Source: an uncultured Pseudomonadales bacterium
Lineage (GTDB): Bacteria; Pseudomonadota; Gammaproteobacteria; Pseudomonadales; Cellvibrionaceae
Length of the DNA stretch: 46,698 nucleotides
Assembly (NCBI GenBank): GCA_947494095.1
Contig: CANLTI010000041.1
Span: 1 to 46,698 of the forward strand
Direction: 5' to 3'
In this document: piece after piece, positions 1-7,538 of the stretch
Layout: each line of letters opens with the position of its first letter
Numbering within the stretch: the stretch's first letter is position 1
Program-made: the position numbers and the translations under genes
The notes under the pieces: model-generated
Told to the model about the DNA's origin: nothing
The model's database searches: none
What the model saw: the letters and a program-made list of their open reading frames with translations, nothing else

Positions 1-55
1 TGTTGTAAAAAGCGGTATCGTCTATCGAAACCAGTTGCTTGCGAGGTTGCGTCAT
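1..55 (-). CDS. REP-associated Y1 (IS200-like) transposase, N-terminus only, cut by window edge
   Basis: Reading the minus strand from the ATG at 55 gives MTQPRKQLVSIDDTAFYN before the window ends. This matches the usual opening of RAYT-type Y1 transposases, which begin with a basic M-x-x-P-R-K segment followed by I-D-D/T and an aromatic pair before the catalytic HUH domain. Those proteins act on REP palindromes. The downstream catalytic part lies outside the window, so it is unknown whether the gene is intact. Repeat-rich DNA just upstream (56-420) fits the family's habit of sitting among its own repeats. The assignment rests on only 18 residues. Confidence 0.5.
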   Translation of the reverse strand, partial: MTQPRKQLVSIDDTAFYN

Positions 56-174
56 GTCTGCTTATCCAGTGCTTTATGATTTAACGTTAGATAAGGCTGG
101 CTGGTGAGTCAAATAGCGATTTATTTTAGGTTTTGGGTTCTTTATACTCGAAAGGTGTTTTTGGTGTGCCTGTC

Positions 175-213
175 CCTGCGTTTCTTGCCTGCGTTTCTTG
201 CCTGCGTTTCTTG
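175..213. repeat. 13-bp tandem repeat, three perfect copies
   Basis: The unit CCTGCGTTTCTTG occurs three times head to tail. It is preceded by GTGCCTGTCCCTGC, a string that recurs at about 46,460, so this is probably part of a dispersed repeat associated with the RAYT genes. Confidence 0.85.
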
Positions 214-269
214 TCCCTCAGCTTTCACGCCATTTATAAAAGCGTACTGAACAATATCCGTTTACCAGC

Positions 270-368
270 GCCTCAGTCTTCACTACTCAGCGGGCTATGC
301 GGGCAGGACGCCCGCGTGCAGCCTTCAGGGATGAACTTGTAGCGGCCCTGTGTCGTGAAGGCTGAGGC
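270..368. repeat. Palindromic intergenic element (REP/BIME-like)
   Basis: The ends at 270-283 and 355-368 are inverted repeats (GCCTCAGTCTTCAC against its near-complement, 13 of 14). Inside, GCGGGC-AGGAC-GCCCGC (299-315) is a perfect short hairpin. The reverse complement shares a core of the form CAAGT-C-TCCCTG-AG followed by CGG-C-TCCTGCC with the elements at 43133-43223 and 44912-45002, so all three appear to belong to one dispersed family. Confidence 0.55.
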
Positions 369-528
369 TGCGAGATAAATCTACGCAGTGCAAAATCACA
401 TATACCCCGTTAACAGCAAATATTAAAAATAAACGACTCAGCACCACCCCATTAGCGTACAGGCAAGGCCCGTAATGTACGGCGCTTTTTATTGAAGAGG
501 GGTAGAGCGTGGGTGTTGCCGACTATGT

Positions 529-552
529 GTGTAATAGCTGGTGTAATAGCTG
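529..552. repeat. 12-bp direct duplication
   Basis: GTGTAATAGCTG is present twice in tandem. It is one of several short intergenic tandem duplications in this window. Confidence 0.8.
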
Positions 553-762
553 GGACATGCACTCGTTTTAAATCATTCTGGTTATGAGTCTGATCTTTTT
601 ATAACGCATATATATCTGTGAATCACTGCCCAGCGTGGCCAACCCGTTGTTGGGCATGGGTTGTGTTAAATACCTAAGCGGGCCAATACATGCAGGTGAC
701 TCATACACTTTAAGGTATGGACCGTACACTGGGTATCAAAATAAATAACTGGGATAAAAAAT

Positions 763-1317
763 ATGCTCTTTACATTAATCAAAGCGGCGTCACGGTGCGC
801 AGCGGCTATGGCTTTTGTTGTGCTTTTGGGCGCGTGCTCGCCTATTACGGTAAATGATTATAAAGATAAAACACCGAGGTTAAATATAGAGACGTTTTTT
901 GATGGTCCCTTGTCGGCCCATGGGGTGGTTAAAAACCGATCAGGCAAAGTGATTCGGCACTTTAATGCGGTGATTAATGCTCATTGGAATAACGGTATTG
1001 GTACGCTCGATGAGCACTTTGTCTTTGATGATGGCGAAAAGCAACAACGTATATGGACGCTAACCCCCGATGGCGCGCAGCGTTACACCGCGACGGCCGG
1101 TGATGTTGTAGGCCCCAGCGATATGCATATTGCTGGGAATAGCCTGTTTTTGAATTATGTACTGCAAGTGCCTTACAATGACGGGATTATTCAAGTTGCG
1201 GTGGATGACCGGATGTACTTAGTCGACCCCGTCACACTCATGAATGAATCTGTGATGACGAAATGGGGTTTTAAAGTGGGTGAAGTGTTATTGGTGATTA
1301 AAAAATTACCTGAGTGA
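763..1317 (+). CDS. DUF3833 family outer-membrane-type lipoprotein
   Basis: This 184-residue protein has a signal peptide ending in the lipobox L22-G-A-C25 (LLGAC), so it should be lipid-modified at Cys25. The mature part contains the pattern of the DUF3833 family: an N-terminal LNIETFFDGPL-AHG segment, a central HFVFDDGE-QQR--W block and a C-terminal MTKWGFKVGEV segment. Length is normal for the family. Function of the family is unknown; it is generally found in gammaproteobacteria as a periplasmic-facing lipoprotein. The start is supported by GGGAT about 8 bases upstream. It converges with moaA, and a hairpin lies between the two. Confidence 0.85.
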   Translation: MLFTLIKAASRCAAAMAFVVLLGACSPITVNDYKDKTPRLNIETFFDGPLSAHGVVKNRSGKVIRHFNAVINAHWNNGIGTLDEHFVFDDGEKQQRIWTLTPDGAQRYTATAGDVVGPSDMHIAGNSLFLNYVLQVPYNDGIIQVAVDDRMYLVDPVTLMNESVMTKWGFKVGEVLLVIKKLPE

Positions 1318-1370
1318 GTACGCCAGCCGGTTAGTTGTAGGTGCAAAGTATTCATGAGTGCAGGCAACAC

Positions 1371-1407
1371 AATAAAGCCACCTATAATTACGTTGGGTGG
1401 CTTTATT
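1371..1407. terminator. Hairpin between convergent genes, possible bidirectional terminator
   Basis: AATAAAGCCACC (1371-1382) pairs perfectly with 1396-1407 across a 13-base loop. There is no clean U-run on either strand, only the T-rich end of the stem itself, so termination is plausible but not certain. Confidence 0.45.
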
Positions 1408-1410
1408 GGG

Positions 1411-1449
1411 TAGCTCTATTGGATAGCTCTATTGGATAGCTCTATTGGA
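1411..1449. repeat. 13-bp tandem repeat, three copies
   Basis: TAGCTCTATTGGA is repeated three times and flanked on both sides by CTTTATTGGG, lying just downstream of moaA and the hairpin. Perfect identity of the units suggests recent expansion. Confidence 0.85.
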
Positions 1450-1487
1450 TGCTTTATTGGGTTGCACCAATGGCACCCTGTAACACT

Positions 1488-2489
1488 CTAGCCACCCGTG
1501 CTATTCATAAAGCGAACAATTTGAGGGGCTTCAGGGTCATTAAAGTGGTGCTTTTCGGGCTTTAGGTGTAGTGATGACGTGATGAAATCTTTGAGTCGCT
1601 GAGTGTCATTAGGGTGCTTTCGTACAGCTTGTCTTAAGTCAATGCTGTGCTCATTACCTAAGCAAAATAGTAATCTTCCTTCAGCGGTTAACCTGACCCT
1701 ATTGCAATCGGCACAAAAATTATTGCTGTGAGGTGAAATAAACCCCACCTTTGAGTCGAACCCTTGAACGGACCAATAACGTGAAGGGCCACCTGTACGA
1801 TGAGGTGATTTTGTGAGAGTAAACTCTTTTTCAATAATACGCTTGATTGTGGCGCTAGCCATAAAGGCTTCAGCTCTGCTGTGGGCTGTGGTATTGCCTA
1901 AGGGCATTTCTTCAATGAAGCTGATATCAATACCTTGACTAACGGCGTAGCGCGTGAGTGGTAAAATAGCATCATCATTTTGGCCTTGTAAAATAACTGC
2001 GTTGAGCTTGATTTTGTTAAAATTTTGAGCAATGGCGCAGTCAATACCATGAAGGACGTTTTTGAGTGTCCCTGTGCGGGTGAGCGTTCTAAATTTATCG
2101 TCATCCAGAGTGTCTAAGCTAATGTTGATTCTTTGTACACCGGCCTCTTTTAACGTGTGAGCAAACTGATCGAGCCGGTTGCCGTTGGTGGTTATAGTGT
2201 AGTCTTCAAGCAAGCCAGAACGATTAACCTTTAGTAATAGCTGATCTATATCTTTTCTAATTAACGGCTCGCCGCCGGTAATGCGCAGTTTTTTAACCCC
2301 AAGAGCTAAAAAAGTTTCAATAATAAAGTGTGTCTCTTCAAGAGTTAGTAACTGCGATTTTGGCACAAAGGTCATATCCTCTGCCATACAATAAGTACAT
2401 CTAAAATCACAGCGATCAGTCACTGAGACTCTGAGGTAGTCGATCTTGCGCCCAAAAGGGTCTATGAGTTCGGAAGGTGTTGTATGCAT
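1488..2489 (-). CDS. moaA: GTP 3',8-cyclase MoaA (molybdenum cofactor step 1)
   Basis: A radical-SAM enzyme that converts GTP to 3',8-cyclo-GTP, the first step of molybdopterin synthesis. The N-terminal Fe-S motif C27-x3-C31-x2-C34 lies in DRCDFRCTYC, and the SAM-contacting ITGGEP motif follows at about residue 70. The second, substrate-binding 4Fe-4S cluster is given by the C-terminal C-x2-C-x13-C pattern (CADCNRVRLTAEG...FC). The protein ends in the functionally important Gly-Gly. At 333 residues it is full length. No other moa/mog/moe gene is in the window, so this is an isolated copy. It is divergent from the ion-channel gene at 2564. Confidence 0.96.
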   Translation of the reverse strand: MHTTPSELIDPFGRKIDYLRVSVTDRCDFRCTYCMAEDMTFVPKSQLLTLEETHFIIETFLALGVKKLRITGGEPLIRKDIDQLLLKVNRSGLLEDYTITTNGNRLDQFAHTLKEAGVQRINISLDTLDDDKFRTLTRTGTLKNVLHGIDCAIAQNFNKIKLNAVILQGQNDDAILPLTRYAVSQGIDISFIEEMPLGNTTAHSRAEAFMASATIKRIIEKEFTLTKSPHRTGGPSRYWSVQGFDSKVGFISPHSNNFCADCNRVRLTAEGRLLFCLGNEHSIDLRQAVRKHPNDTQRLKDFITSSLHLKPEKHHFNDPEAPQIVRFMNSTGG

Positions 2490-2563
2490 AGTGTTATTAT
2501 CCCCTAGTTTGAGGTTTTGACCAATGAGTATTTATGCACCGTTAATATGGGCTTTTGTTTTTT

Positions 2564-3319
2564 ATGTGGGCTTTTTGTTTGTGCGGAGTAAAGGTGCTAT
2601 TCTCAAAATATTTGGGGCTAAATGTGTTTTTAGAGATCGGGACGAGTAAAGGGACCCATGAATTTAAGTTTGGCTTGTTGCTCGCATGTTTGTTTGGGGC
2701 AATTTTGATCCCCCCTTACTTTGAGGGGCAAGCCTTATTTGATGTGGTTTGGAAAGTGGGATTTTCACTGGTTTTATTGGCTGCAATGTATTCGGTGACA
2801 GGGCGCCACACCTACCTTATCCCCTCGGCTTTTTTACTGGTGCCGACTTTTTCAACCGTTTGGCTTGATCATTTTAGTGCCAATAATCATATGGCATTTT
2901 ACTTAGACAACTTAACATCCATCGCGTTCTTAGGCTTTATTTGTTTTCATTTGTTTCGCCATATTCTTAACGCTAAAACAGTCACGACTAACGTCATTTA
3001 CGCCTCGATGTGTGTGTATTTGATGCTCGGGCTGATCTGGGCGGGGATCTATGCCAATATCCATCTTTTTTATGGCGCGGCTTTTGTCTCGACATCGGGC
3101 TTAGATATGGATGGTGTGGCCAGCTATAAAGTGATGGGTTTTTTTACTTATTACAGCATGATCACAATGTCGACGCTGGGTTACGGTGATATTGTACCCG
3201 TCAATAAAGTGGCCCAAGCTTGGGCGTCGGTACAGGCGATGGTGGGGCAGTTTTATATTGCGGTGATTATGGCGCGGTTGGTAAGCTTGCATGCTCGCGA
3301 CGGTGCCAGTGCACCATAA
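2564..3319 (+). CDS. Two-TM potassium-channel-like membrane protein (Ion_trans_2)
   Basis: Inner-membrane protein of about 250 residues with roughly seven hydrophobic stretches. Near the C-terminus, a pore helix followed by T-L-G-Y-G-D gives the canonical K+ selectivity filter, and a final transmembrane helix (QAMVGQFYIAVIMARLV) closes the pore domain. This is the typical architecture of small bacterial ion-channel proteins with an extended N-terminal membrane domain. No cytoplasmic RCK/TrkA domain is present, so gating is not evident. The start is uncertain: a TTG at 2555 and an ATG at 2564 are in frame, neither has a good ribosome site, and a start further downstream is possible. Confidence 0.78.
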   Translation: MWAFCLCGVKVLFSKYLGLNVFLEIGTSKGTHEFKFGLLLACLFGAILIPPYFEGQALFDVVWKVGFSLVLLAAMYSVTGRHTYLIPSAFLLVPTFSTVWLDHFSANNHMAFYLDNLTSIAFLGFICFHLFRHILNAKTVTTNVIYASMCVYLMLGLIWAGIYANIHLFYGAAFVSTSGLDMDGVASYKVMGFFTYYSMITMSTLGYGDIVPVNKVAQAWASVQAMVGQFYIAVIMARLVSLHARDGASAP

Positions 3320-3464
3320 AAAAGCATTAACACCAAGTATGGATGCGCGTGCTGGGTAGGTTTTGCATACATCAGCTGTATGCCGATACACTTTACATCA
3401 GCTGTTCTACATTAGTTATTTTAGTGCGTTACTAGAGTGTCTTGTATTTGGGCGTGTTACTGAG

Positions 3465-4364
3465 TTAGCCTGTCACGGCGCAGTTGCGGCCTTGCCTTTT
3501 GGCGCTGTACAGCAGTTTGTCGGCTTTTTGTATTAATGACTCGAAATGGCTTTCGCAAGAAAGCTGTGCGACACCTAGGCTAACGGTAATGCGGAACGAG
3601 TGCTCTTGGTAGTGCAGGCGTGTTTGTTCGCATTGCTGTCGAATACGCTCGGCAATAATTTTAGCACCTTGAATATCGGCTTCGGGGCAACAAACGGCAA
3701 ACTCTTCACCGCCAAGGCGACCCACAATATCTGACTCTCGAACAATACTTCGGCAGCACTCGGCTAAACTCACCAGTGCCATATCGCCTGCGGCATGGCC
3801 AAATTGATCATTCACACATTTAAATTCATCAATATCTAACATAATCACCGACAATTCACGATCATAGCGCTGAGCACGTGCAAATTCAGCATGACTTTGA
3901 GAGAAAAAATGCCGGCGGTTATAAACATGCGTGAGGGAGTCGGTTGAGGCCAGCTGCTGGAGTTCAGTATTGGAGCGTTCAAGTGCCAGCTCGCGTCGGC
4001 TAATGGTCAGCACCGACCTGATACGAGCGGCAAGAATCGTCGGGTTTATAGGCTCAAGAACACACTCGTGGGCCCCTAAATCTAAGCTGTAAATCAAGGT
4101 TTTTGGGTCGCTACATGAAGCCAAAACAATAACGGGGATGCTTTTTGTTTTAGTGGCAGACTTGAGTTCAATAAGTGTATTAATGGTTTGATCTTGCCAA
4201 TTATCGACCATCAATAAAATGATATCGGGTGCCTGAGTTTGGCAGTTGGCCATACAGGGACGGCCAGGCTTGGTTGTAGCGGGTTGGTAGCCTTCTTGCT
4301 GTAGATAAAATTCCGTGTTTTTGGCGCGCTCTACATTTTGATCAACCACTAGTGCCCTTGTCAT
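3465..4364 (-). CDS. Diguanylate cyclase with degenerate receiver domain (REC-GGDEF)
   Basis: Residues 1-120 form a receiver-like fold and residues 135-299 a GGDEF domain. The active loop GGEEF is intact at 218-222, and RxxD (RESD) sits exactly five residues before it, the product-inhibition I-site. The protein should therefore make c-di-GMP and be feedback-inhibited. The receiver is abnormal: the position after ILL expected to hold the phosphorylated Asp reads M-V-D, the acidic pair near the N-terminus is D8-Q9, and the conserved Lys before Pro is Glu (LEP). It is thus probably a pseudo-receiver not controlled by ordinary phosphotransfer. No partner kinase is adjacent. Confidence 0.88.
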   Translation of the reverse strand: MTRALVVDQNVERAKNTEFYLQQEGYQPATTKPGRPCMANCQTQAPDIILLMVDNWQDQTINTLIELKSATKTKSIPVIVLASCSDPKTLIYSLDLGAHECVLEPINPTILAARIRSVLTISRRELALERSNTELQQLASTDSLTHVYNRRHFFSQSHAEFARAQRYDRELSVIMLDIDEFKCVNDQFGHAAGDMALVSLAECCRSIVRESDIVGRLGGEEFAVCCPEADIQGAKIIAERIRQQCEQTRLHYQEHSFRITVSLGVAQLSCESHFESLIQKADKLLYSAKRQGRNCAVTG

Positions 4365-4468
4365 AGCATTTCCTGCTGATTTAATTTTGGCCCAACTTGA
4401 TTATAGAAACTCTTCAGGATTCTGCTGTTTTTTTTAGACTTTTTTTGGCACTTATTGACGATTTAAAA

Positions 4469-4503
4469 AAAAGGCTTTTAACTCGTTGAGTTAAAAGCCT
4501 TTT
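4469..4503 (-). terminator. Rho-independent terminator
   Basis: A 16-bp perfect stem (4469-4484 with 4488-4503) with a 3-base loop. On the minus strand it is followed by a run of eight T, so it terminates the small gene at 4539-4742; on the plus strand the T-tract is shorter but could also work. Confidence 0.85.
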
Positions 4504-4538
4504 TATGTACTTTTAGGGTGTCAGGACTTTTTTGATCC

Positions 4539-4742
4539 TTAGTGTAAAACCCGAGGGGTTGAGTGGGCGGGCGGCGATGCCTTTTTTGCGGCCTCTTGCG
4601 CGCTGACTTTATCAATCATTTTATTAAGCTTGATAATGGTTTGATGTAGCGCGGTAATGGCGTGCTCTAAATCATCGCTTTGAGCGGCGGGTATGCTCTG
4701 CTCGCGCCTTTCTATTATTTTATCGCTGTTTTTGCGACTCAT
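4539..4742 (-). CDS. Small hypothetical protein, coiled-coil-like
   Basis: Sixty-seven residues, highly charged, with a heptad-like central segment (LEHAITALHQTIIKLNKMIDKV) suggesting a short amphipathic helix or coiled coil, and a Pro/Ser-rich tail. No signal peptide or membrane segment. It lies 30 bases downstream of nrdB on the same strand and is followed directly by a strong terminator, which supports it being a real final gene of the nrdB transcript. I do not recognise a family. Confidence 0.6.
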   Translation of the reverse strand: MSRKNSDKIIERREQSIPAAQSDDLEHAITALHQTIIKLNKMIDKVSAQEAAKKASPPAHSTPRVLH

Positions 4743-4772
4743 GCCTACTTCCCCTTTATTTGCTGTTGTCAG

Positions 4773-6020
4773 CTAGTCCCAGCTTAACGCGCCGCCTGTT
4801 TGGTACTCAATAACGCGTGTTTCAAAGAAGTTCTTTTCTTTGCGCAAGTCCATGATTTCGCTCATCCAAGGGAACGGGTTCTTGGCGCCAGGGTAGGCTT
4901 CGGGTAAGCCAATTTGTGCCAATCTGCGATTAGCAATAAAGTGGAGGTACTCTTCCATAATGCTCGCATTCATACCCAGTACACCGCGTGGCATAGTGTC
5001 ACGTGCATAGTTAATTTCGAGCTCGGTACCTTCAAGGATCATCTGAGTGATTTCAGTGACGAATTCAGGGGTCCATAAATGCGGGTTTTCTAATTTAATT
5101 TGGTTGATTACATCAATACCAAAATTCAAATGCATCGATTCATCACGCAAAATATATTGGAATTGCTCGGCAACACCGGTCATTTTGTTGCGTCGACCCA
5201 TCGAGAGAATCTGCGTGAAACCACAATAGAAGAAGATACCTTCGGTGACGACATAAAACCCGATTAAGTTACGCAGCAGCTCTTGGTCTGTTTCGGGTGT
5301 GCCTGTTTTAAACGTTGGCTCACTAATGCCACTGGTATGAGCGATACTCCATGCTGCTTTTTTGGCAATAGAGGGGACTTCGCGGTACATATTAAAGACT
5401 TCGCCTTCGTCCATACCCAACGACTCAATACAGTATTGATAGGCGTGAGTATGAATGGCTTCTTCAAAGGCTTGGCGTAACAAGTACTGTCTTGCCTCTG
5501 GGCAGGTGATGTGGCGGTAAATGGCCAACACTAAGTTATTAGCAACCAATGAATCGGCTGTCGAAAAATAACCTAATGAGCGCATGATGATGCGGCGTTC
5601 GTCATCGCTAAGGCCTTCTGGGTTTTTCCAGGTGGCCACATCTTGTGTCATGTTGATTTCTTGCGGCATCCAGTGATTGGCGCAGCCGTCAAGGTATTTT
5701 TGCCATGCCCATTCATATTTAAAAGGCACCAGTTGGTTAAGGTCTGCACGGCAGTTGATCATGCGCTTGTCGTCAACTTGAATGCGTTGCGCGCCTAAGT
5801 TGAGCTCTTCGATGCCGGGTGTGGGGTCGAGGTTAGCAATGGCTTCTTTGGCCGCTTTTACCGCATCGGTCAAGGGCACGGCGGTGGCAGGTTCTGGGGT
5901 CTGCTCCGCTAAATCTGGGTTTTGAGGTGCTTGGGGTGCGGCTTGTGCGGCGGCCTTTTTGGGCGCGCTTGGTTGTTCTGTGGTGGCGATATCTTCGTCG
6001 TATTCGTCCCAGCTTAGCAT
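4773..6020 (-). CDS. nrdB: Class Ia ribonucleotide reductase, beta (radical) subunit
   Basis: Small subunit that holds the diiron-tyrosyl radical for NDP reduction. The metal-binding helices are visible: [10 protein letters not shown], then EEAIHTHAY (Glu and His ligands), EGIFFY, and [10 protein letters not shown] (Glu and His). The protein is about 415 residues, as in Pseudomonas-type NrdB, and begins [10 protein letters not shown] and ends GGALSWD; the C-terminal tail is the usual docking peptide for NrdA. The reading frame extends 38 codons further upstream, but the ATG at 6020 gives the family's normal N-terminus. NrdA is not adjacent: the upstream neighbour is a divergent GST gene. Upstream DNA holds a NrdR-like box and a DnaA box. 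Confidence 0.95.
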   Translation of the reverse strand: MLSWDEYDEDIATTEQPSAPKKAAAQAAPQAPQNPDLAEQTPEPATAVPLTDAVKAAKEAIANLDPTPGIEELNLGAQRIQVDDKRMINCRADLNQLVPFKYEWAWQKYLDGCANHWMPQEINMTQDVATWKNPEGLSDDERRIIMRSLGYFSTADSLVANNLVLAIYRHITCPEARQYLLRQAFEEAIHTHAYQYCIESLGMDEGEVFNMYREVPSIAKKAAWSIAHTSGISEPTFKTGTPETDQELLRNLIGFYVVTEGIFFYCGFTQILSMGRRNKMTGVAEQFQYILRDESMHLNFGIDVINQIKLENPHLWTPEFVTEITQMILEGTELEINYARDTMPRGVLGMNASIMEEYLHFIANRRLAQIGLPEAYPGAKNPFPWMSEIMDLRKEKNFFETRVIEYQTGGALSWD

Positions 6021-6159
6021 AGTGGTTACCCGTGTTGACCTAATGTATTGAATCTTTTTATGTGTAGCGCAGATGAAAGGTGTCAAAATTTTGACTAAAA
6101 ACGCGATGATCACCCACTGCGTAACTATTGCCAAGTAATATAGTCACCCAAGCACTAAA

Positions 6160-6175
6160 ACACAATATATAGTAG
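6160..6175. promoter_or_regulatory. NrdR-like box upstream of nrdB
   Basis: ACACAATATATAGTAG matches the NrdR consensus (aCaCwAtATaTwGtgt) at most positions. A weaker half-matching site, CCAAGTAATATAGTCA at 6131-6146, lies 29 bases closer to nrdB, near the usual three-turn spacing for paired NrdR boxes. This suggests repression of nrdB when dATP is sufficient. Confidence 0.65.
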
Positions 6176-6219
6176 TTAAAAAAAAACTAAACACTAGATG
6201 TACACCTTGAGCACACAGG

Positions 6220-6228
6220 TTATCCACA
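6220..6228 (+). promoter_or_regulatory. DnaA box upstream of nrdB
   Basis: A perfect TTATCCACA 9-mer in the nrdB/GST intergenic region, about 200 bases from the nrdB start. DnaA control of nrd promoters is known in E. coli. One isolated box does not indicate an origin. Confidence 0.6.
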
Positions 6229-6311
6229 GGCATGTGTTTTTTTTGTGCGTTTTTTCAGAAGGTATGCGCTAAAGGGGTATGCGATAATGCCTTCTGTTTT
6301 GGGAGAGTAAA

Positions 6312-6935
6312 ATGGTACCAATTGTATATTCATTTAGGCGTTGCCCGTATGCCATGCGCGCCCGTTTTTCTTTGCTGTATTGCAATTTGGCATATGAGCA
6401 CCGTGAAATCCTATTAAAAGCGAAGCCTGCGTCGTTACTAGCGGTATCGCCTAAGGGTACGGTGCCTGTGCTGTTAGCCAGCGATGTTGATACCGGCGTC
6501 ATTGATGAAAGTATTGATATTATGCGTTGGGTTTATCGTACGCAGGGTATTGCCACAGGGTGTAGCGACGAATGTGATGCATTAATTGCTAAAAATGATC
6601 AACATTTTAAATATTGGCTCGATCGTTATAAATATGCCGATCGTTACCCCGAGTTTACACTCGAGTACTCACGCGCTAATGCTGCGTGTTTTATTCAAAC
6701 ACTCGAGGATCGGTTGGCGCAGTATGACTTTTTAAGTGGCGATGCCATGGGCTTTTTGGATTTTGCCGTAATGCCTTTTGTTAGGCAGTTTGCTGCTGTC
6801 GATAGCCCGTGGTTTGAGGCGCAGCCTTGGCCGCGAACTCAGCGCTGGTTAGTCGGCCTGTGCCGCAGTGAACTGTTTGAACGCGTAATGACAAAATACC
6901 CCACATGGAAACCAAAAGATAAAGCCCATGATTGA
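6312..6935 (+). CDS. Glutathione S-transferase family protein
   Basis: A 207-residue cytosolic protein with a thioredoxin-fold N-terminal domain and an all-helical C-terminal domain. The N-terminus carries C11-P-Y-A-M-R16, the cysteine active-site motif of omega/glutaredoxin-2-like GSTs, followed by the cis-Pro motif in GTVPVLL and an ES signature (IDES) for the gamma-glutamyl contact. Substrate cannot be told. Its final codons overlap the next gene's start by 8 bases, implying translational coupling. An AAAAT-rich leader precedes the ATG; GGGAGAG at 6301-6307 is a good ribosome site. Confidence 0.85.
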   Translation: MVPIVYSFRRCPYAMRARFSLLYCNLAYEHREILLKAKPASLLAVSPKGTVPVLLASDVDTGVIDESIDIMRWVYRTQGIATGCSDECDALIAKNDQHFKYWLDRYKYADRYPEFTLEYSRANAACFIQTLEDRLAQYDFLSGDAMGFLDFAVMPFVRQFAAVDSPWFEAQPWPRTQRWLVGLCRSELFERVMTKYPTWKPKDKAHD

Positions 6936-7491
6936 TACCGCTAAGATACAAAAAAAAACCCAGCAATGGTTCGAGCAGGTGGTATTAGGGCTTAATTTAT
7001 GCCCTTTTGCGCATGTGCCGGCAAAAGAAGGCCGCGTGCGTTTTAGTGTGTTAAATGTCGGTAGCGAGCAGGGATTATTGACTTTGCTAGAGCAAGAGCT
7101 CAATCAGCTGCGCGATGTGCCGGCGACAGTGCTAGAAACAACAGTGATTATTGCCCCAGAAGGTTTTGAAGACTTTTTTTATTACATGACGGTTGTTGAT
7201 TATGTGGCGCGATGGCTAGCCCAAGAGGGCTGGGAAGGCGAAGTACAAGTGGCGAGCTTTCATCCGGAGTATCAGTTTGCAGGCACACAGCCAAGCGATA
7301 TACAAAACCTCACTAATTGCTCGCCGTATCCTTTATTTCATTTAATTCGCGAGGCGAGTTTAACGCAGGTTATTGACCAAGGTGCTGATACGGCGTCTAT
7401 TCCTGAGCGCAATATTGATACGATCAATGCATTAACATCGGCTGAGCGGGTTAAGCTCTTTGCGCATGTGTATAAGCACGCTCAGCTATAA
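6928..7491 (+). CDS. DUF1415 family protein
   Basis: A 187-residue soluble protein that matches the DUF1415 family: a conserved opening (W-x-E-x-V-x-G-L-N-L-C-P-F-A), an L-x-E-T-T-x-I-I-A-P block, an F-H-P-x-Y-Q-F-A-G segment and a final P-x-P-x-x-x-x-L-R-E region. The conserved Cys-Pro-Phe and His-Pro motifs suggest a catalytic or metal-binding site, but the family has no established function. The start ATG overlaps the GST stop, so both are made from one transcript. Confidence 0.9.
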   Translation: MIDTAKIQKKTQQWFEQVVLGLNLCPFAHVPAKEGRVRFSVLNVGSEQGLLTLLEQELNQLRDVPATVLETTVIIAPEGFEDFFYYMTVVDYVARWLAQEGWEGEVQVASFHPEYQFAGTQPSDIQNLTNCSPYPLFHLIREASLTQVIDQGADTASIPERNIDTINALTSAERVKLFAHVYKHAQL

Positions 7492-7498
7492 CGGTTAA

Positions 7499-7532
7499 GC
7501 CCAGCTATTTGCAACTTTCATAATAGCTGGGC
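7499..7532. terminator. Hairpin between convergent genes
   Basis: GCCCAGCTATT (7499-7509) pairs with 7522-7532 through an 12-base loop. It separates the DUF1415 gene from the convergent 1,034-residue gene. There is no strong U-run, so terminator function is likely but unproven. Confidence 0.5.
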
Positions 7533-7538
7533 GCGTGG

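Larger units (their letters stand above)
56..762. other. Noncoding, repeat-rich intergenic region
   Basis: About 700 bases without a convincing gene. The only ORF of note (133-342) runs through a tandem repeat and a palindrome and has low-complexity composition, so it is not called. The region holds the 13-bp triple repeat at 175-213, a ~99-bp palindromic element at 270-368 and a 12-bp direct duplication at 529-552. The last ~80 bases should contain the promoter of the lipoprotein gene at 763, but no clear -35/-10 pair could be chosen. Confidence 0.6.

Noticed and set aside
175..213. CRISPR array
   Set aside because: Repeats are directly adjacent without spacers, and no cas gene is present; same for the other tandem repeats.
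133..342. 69-residue open frame in the first intergenic region
   Set aside because: It runs through the 13-bp tandem repeat and a palindrome; its composition follows the repeats and it has no ribosome site.
2555..2563. TTG at 2555 as start of the channel gene
   Set aside because: ATG at 2564 is three codons later; no ribosome site supports the TTG. True start may be even further downstream.
6021..6134. 38-codon N-terminal extension of NrdB
   Set aside because: The extension resembles nothing in the family, and [10 protein letters not shown] is the normal start.
6220..6228. Replication origin
   Set aside because: Only one perfect DnaA box; no cluster, AT-rich unwinding element or dnaA/dnaN neighbours.
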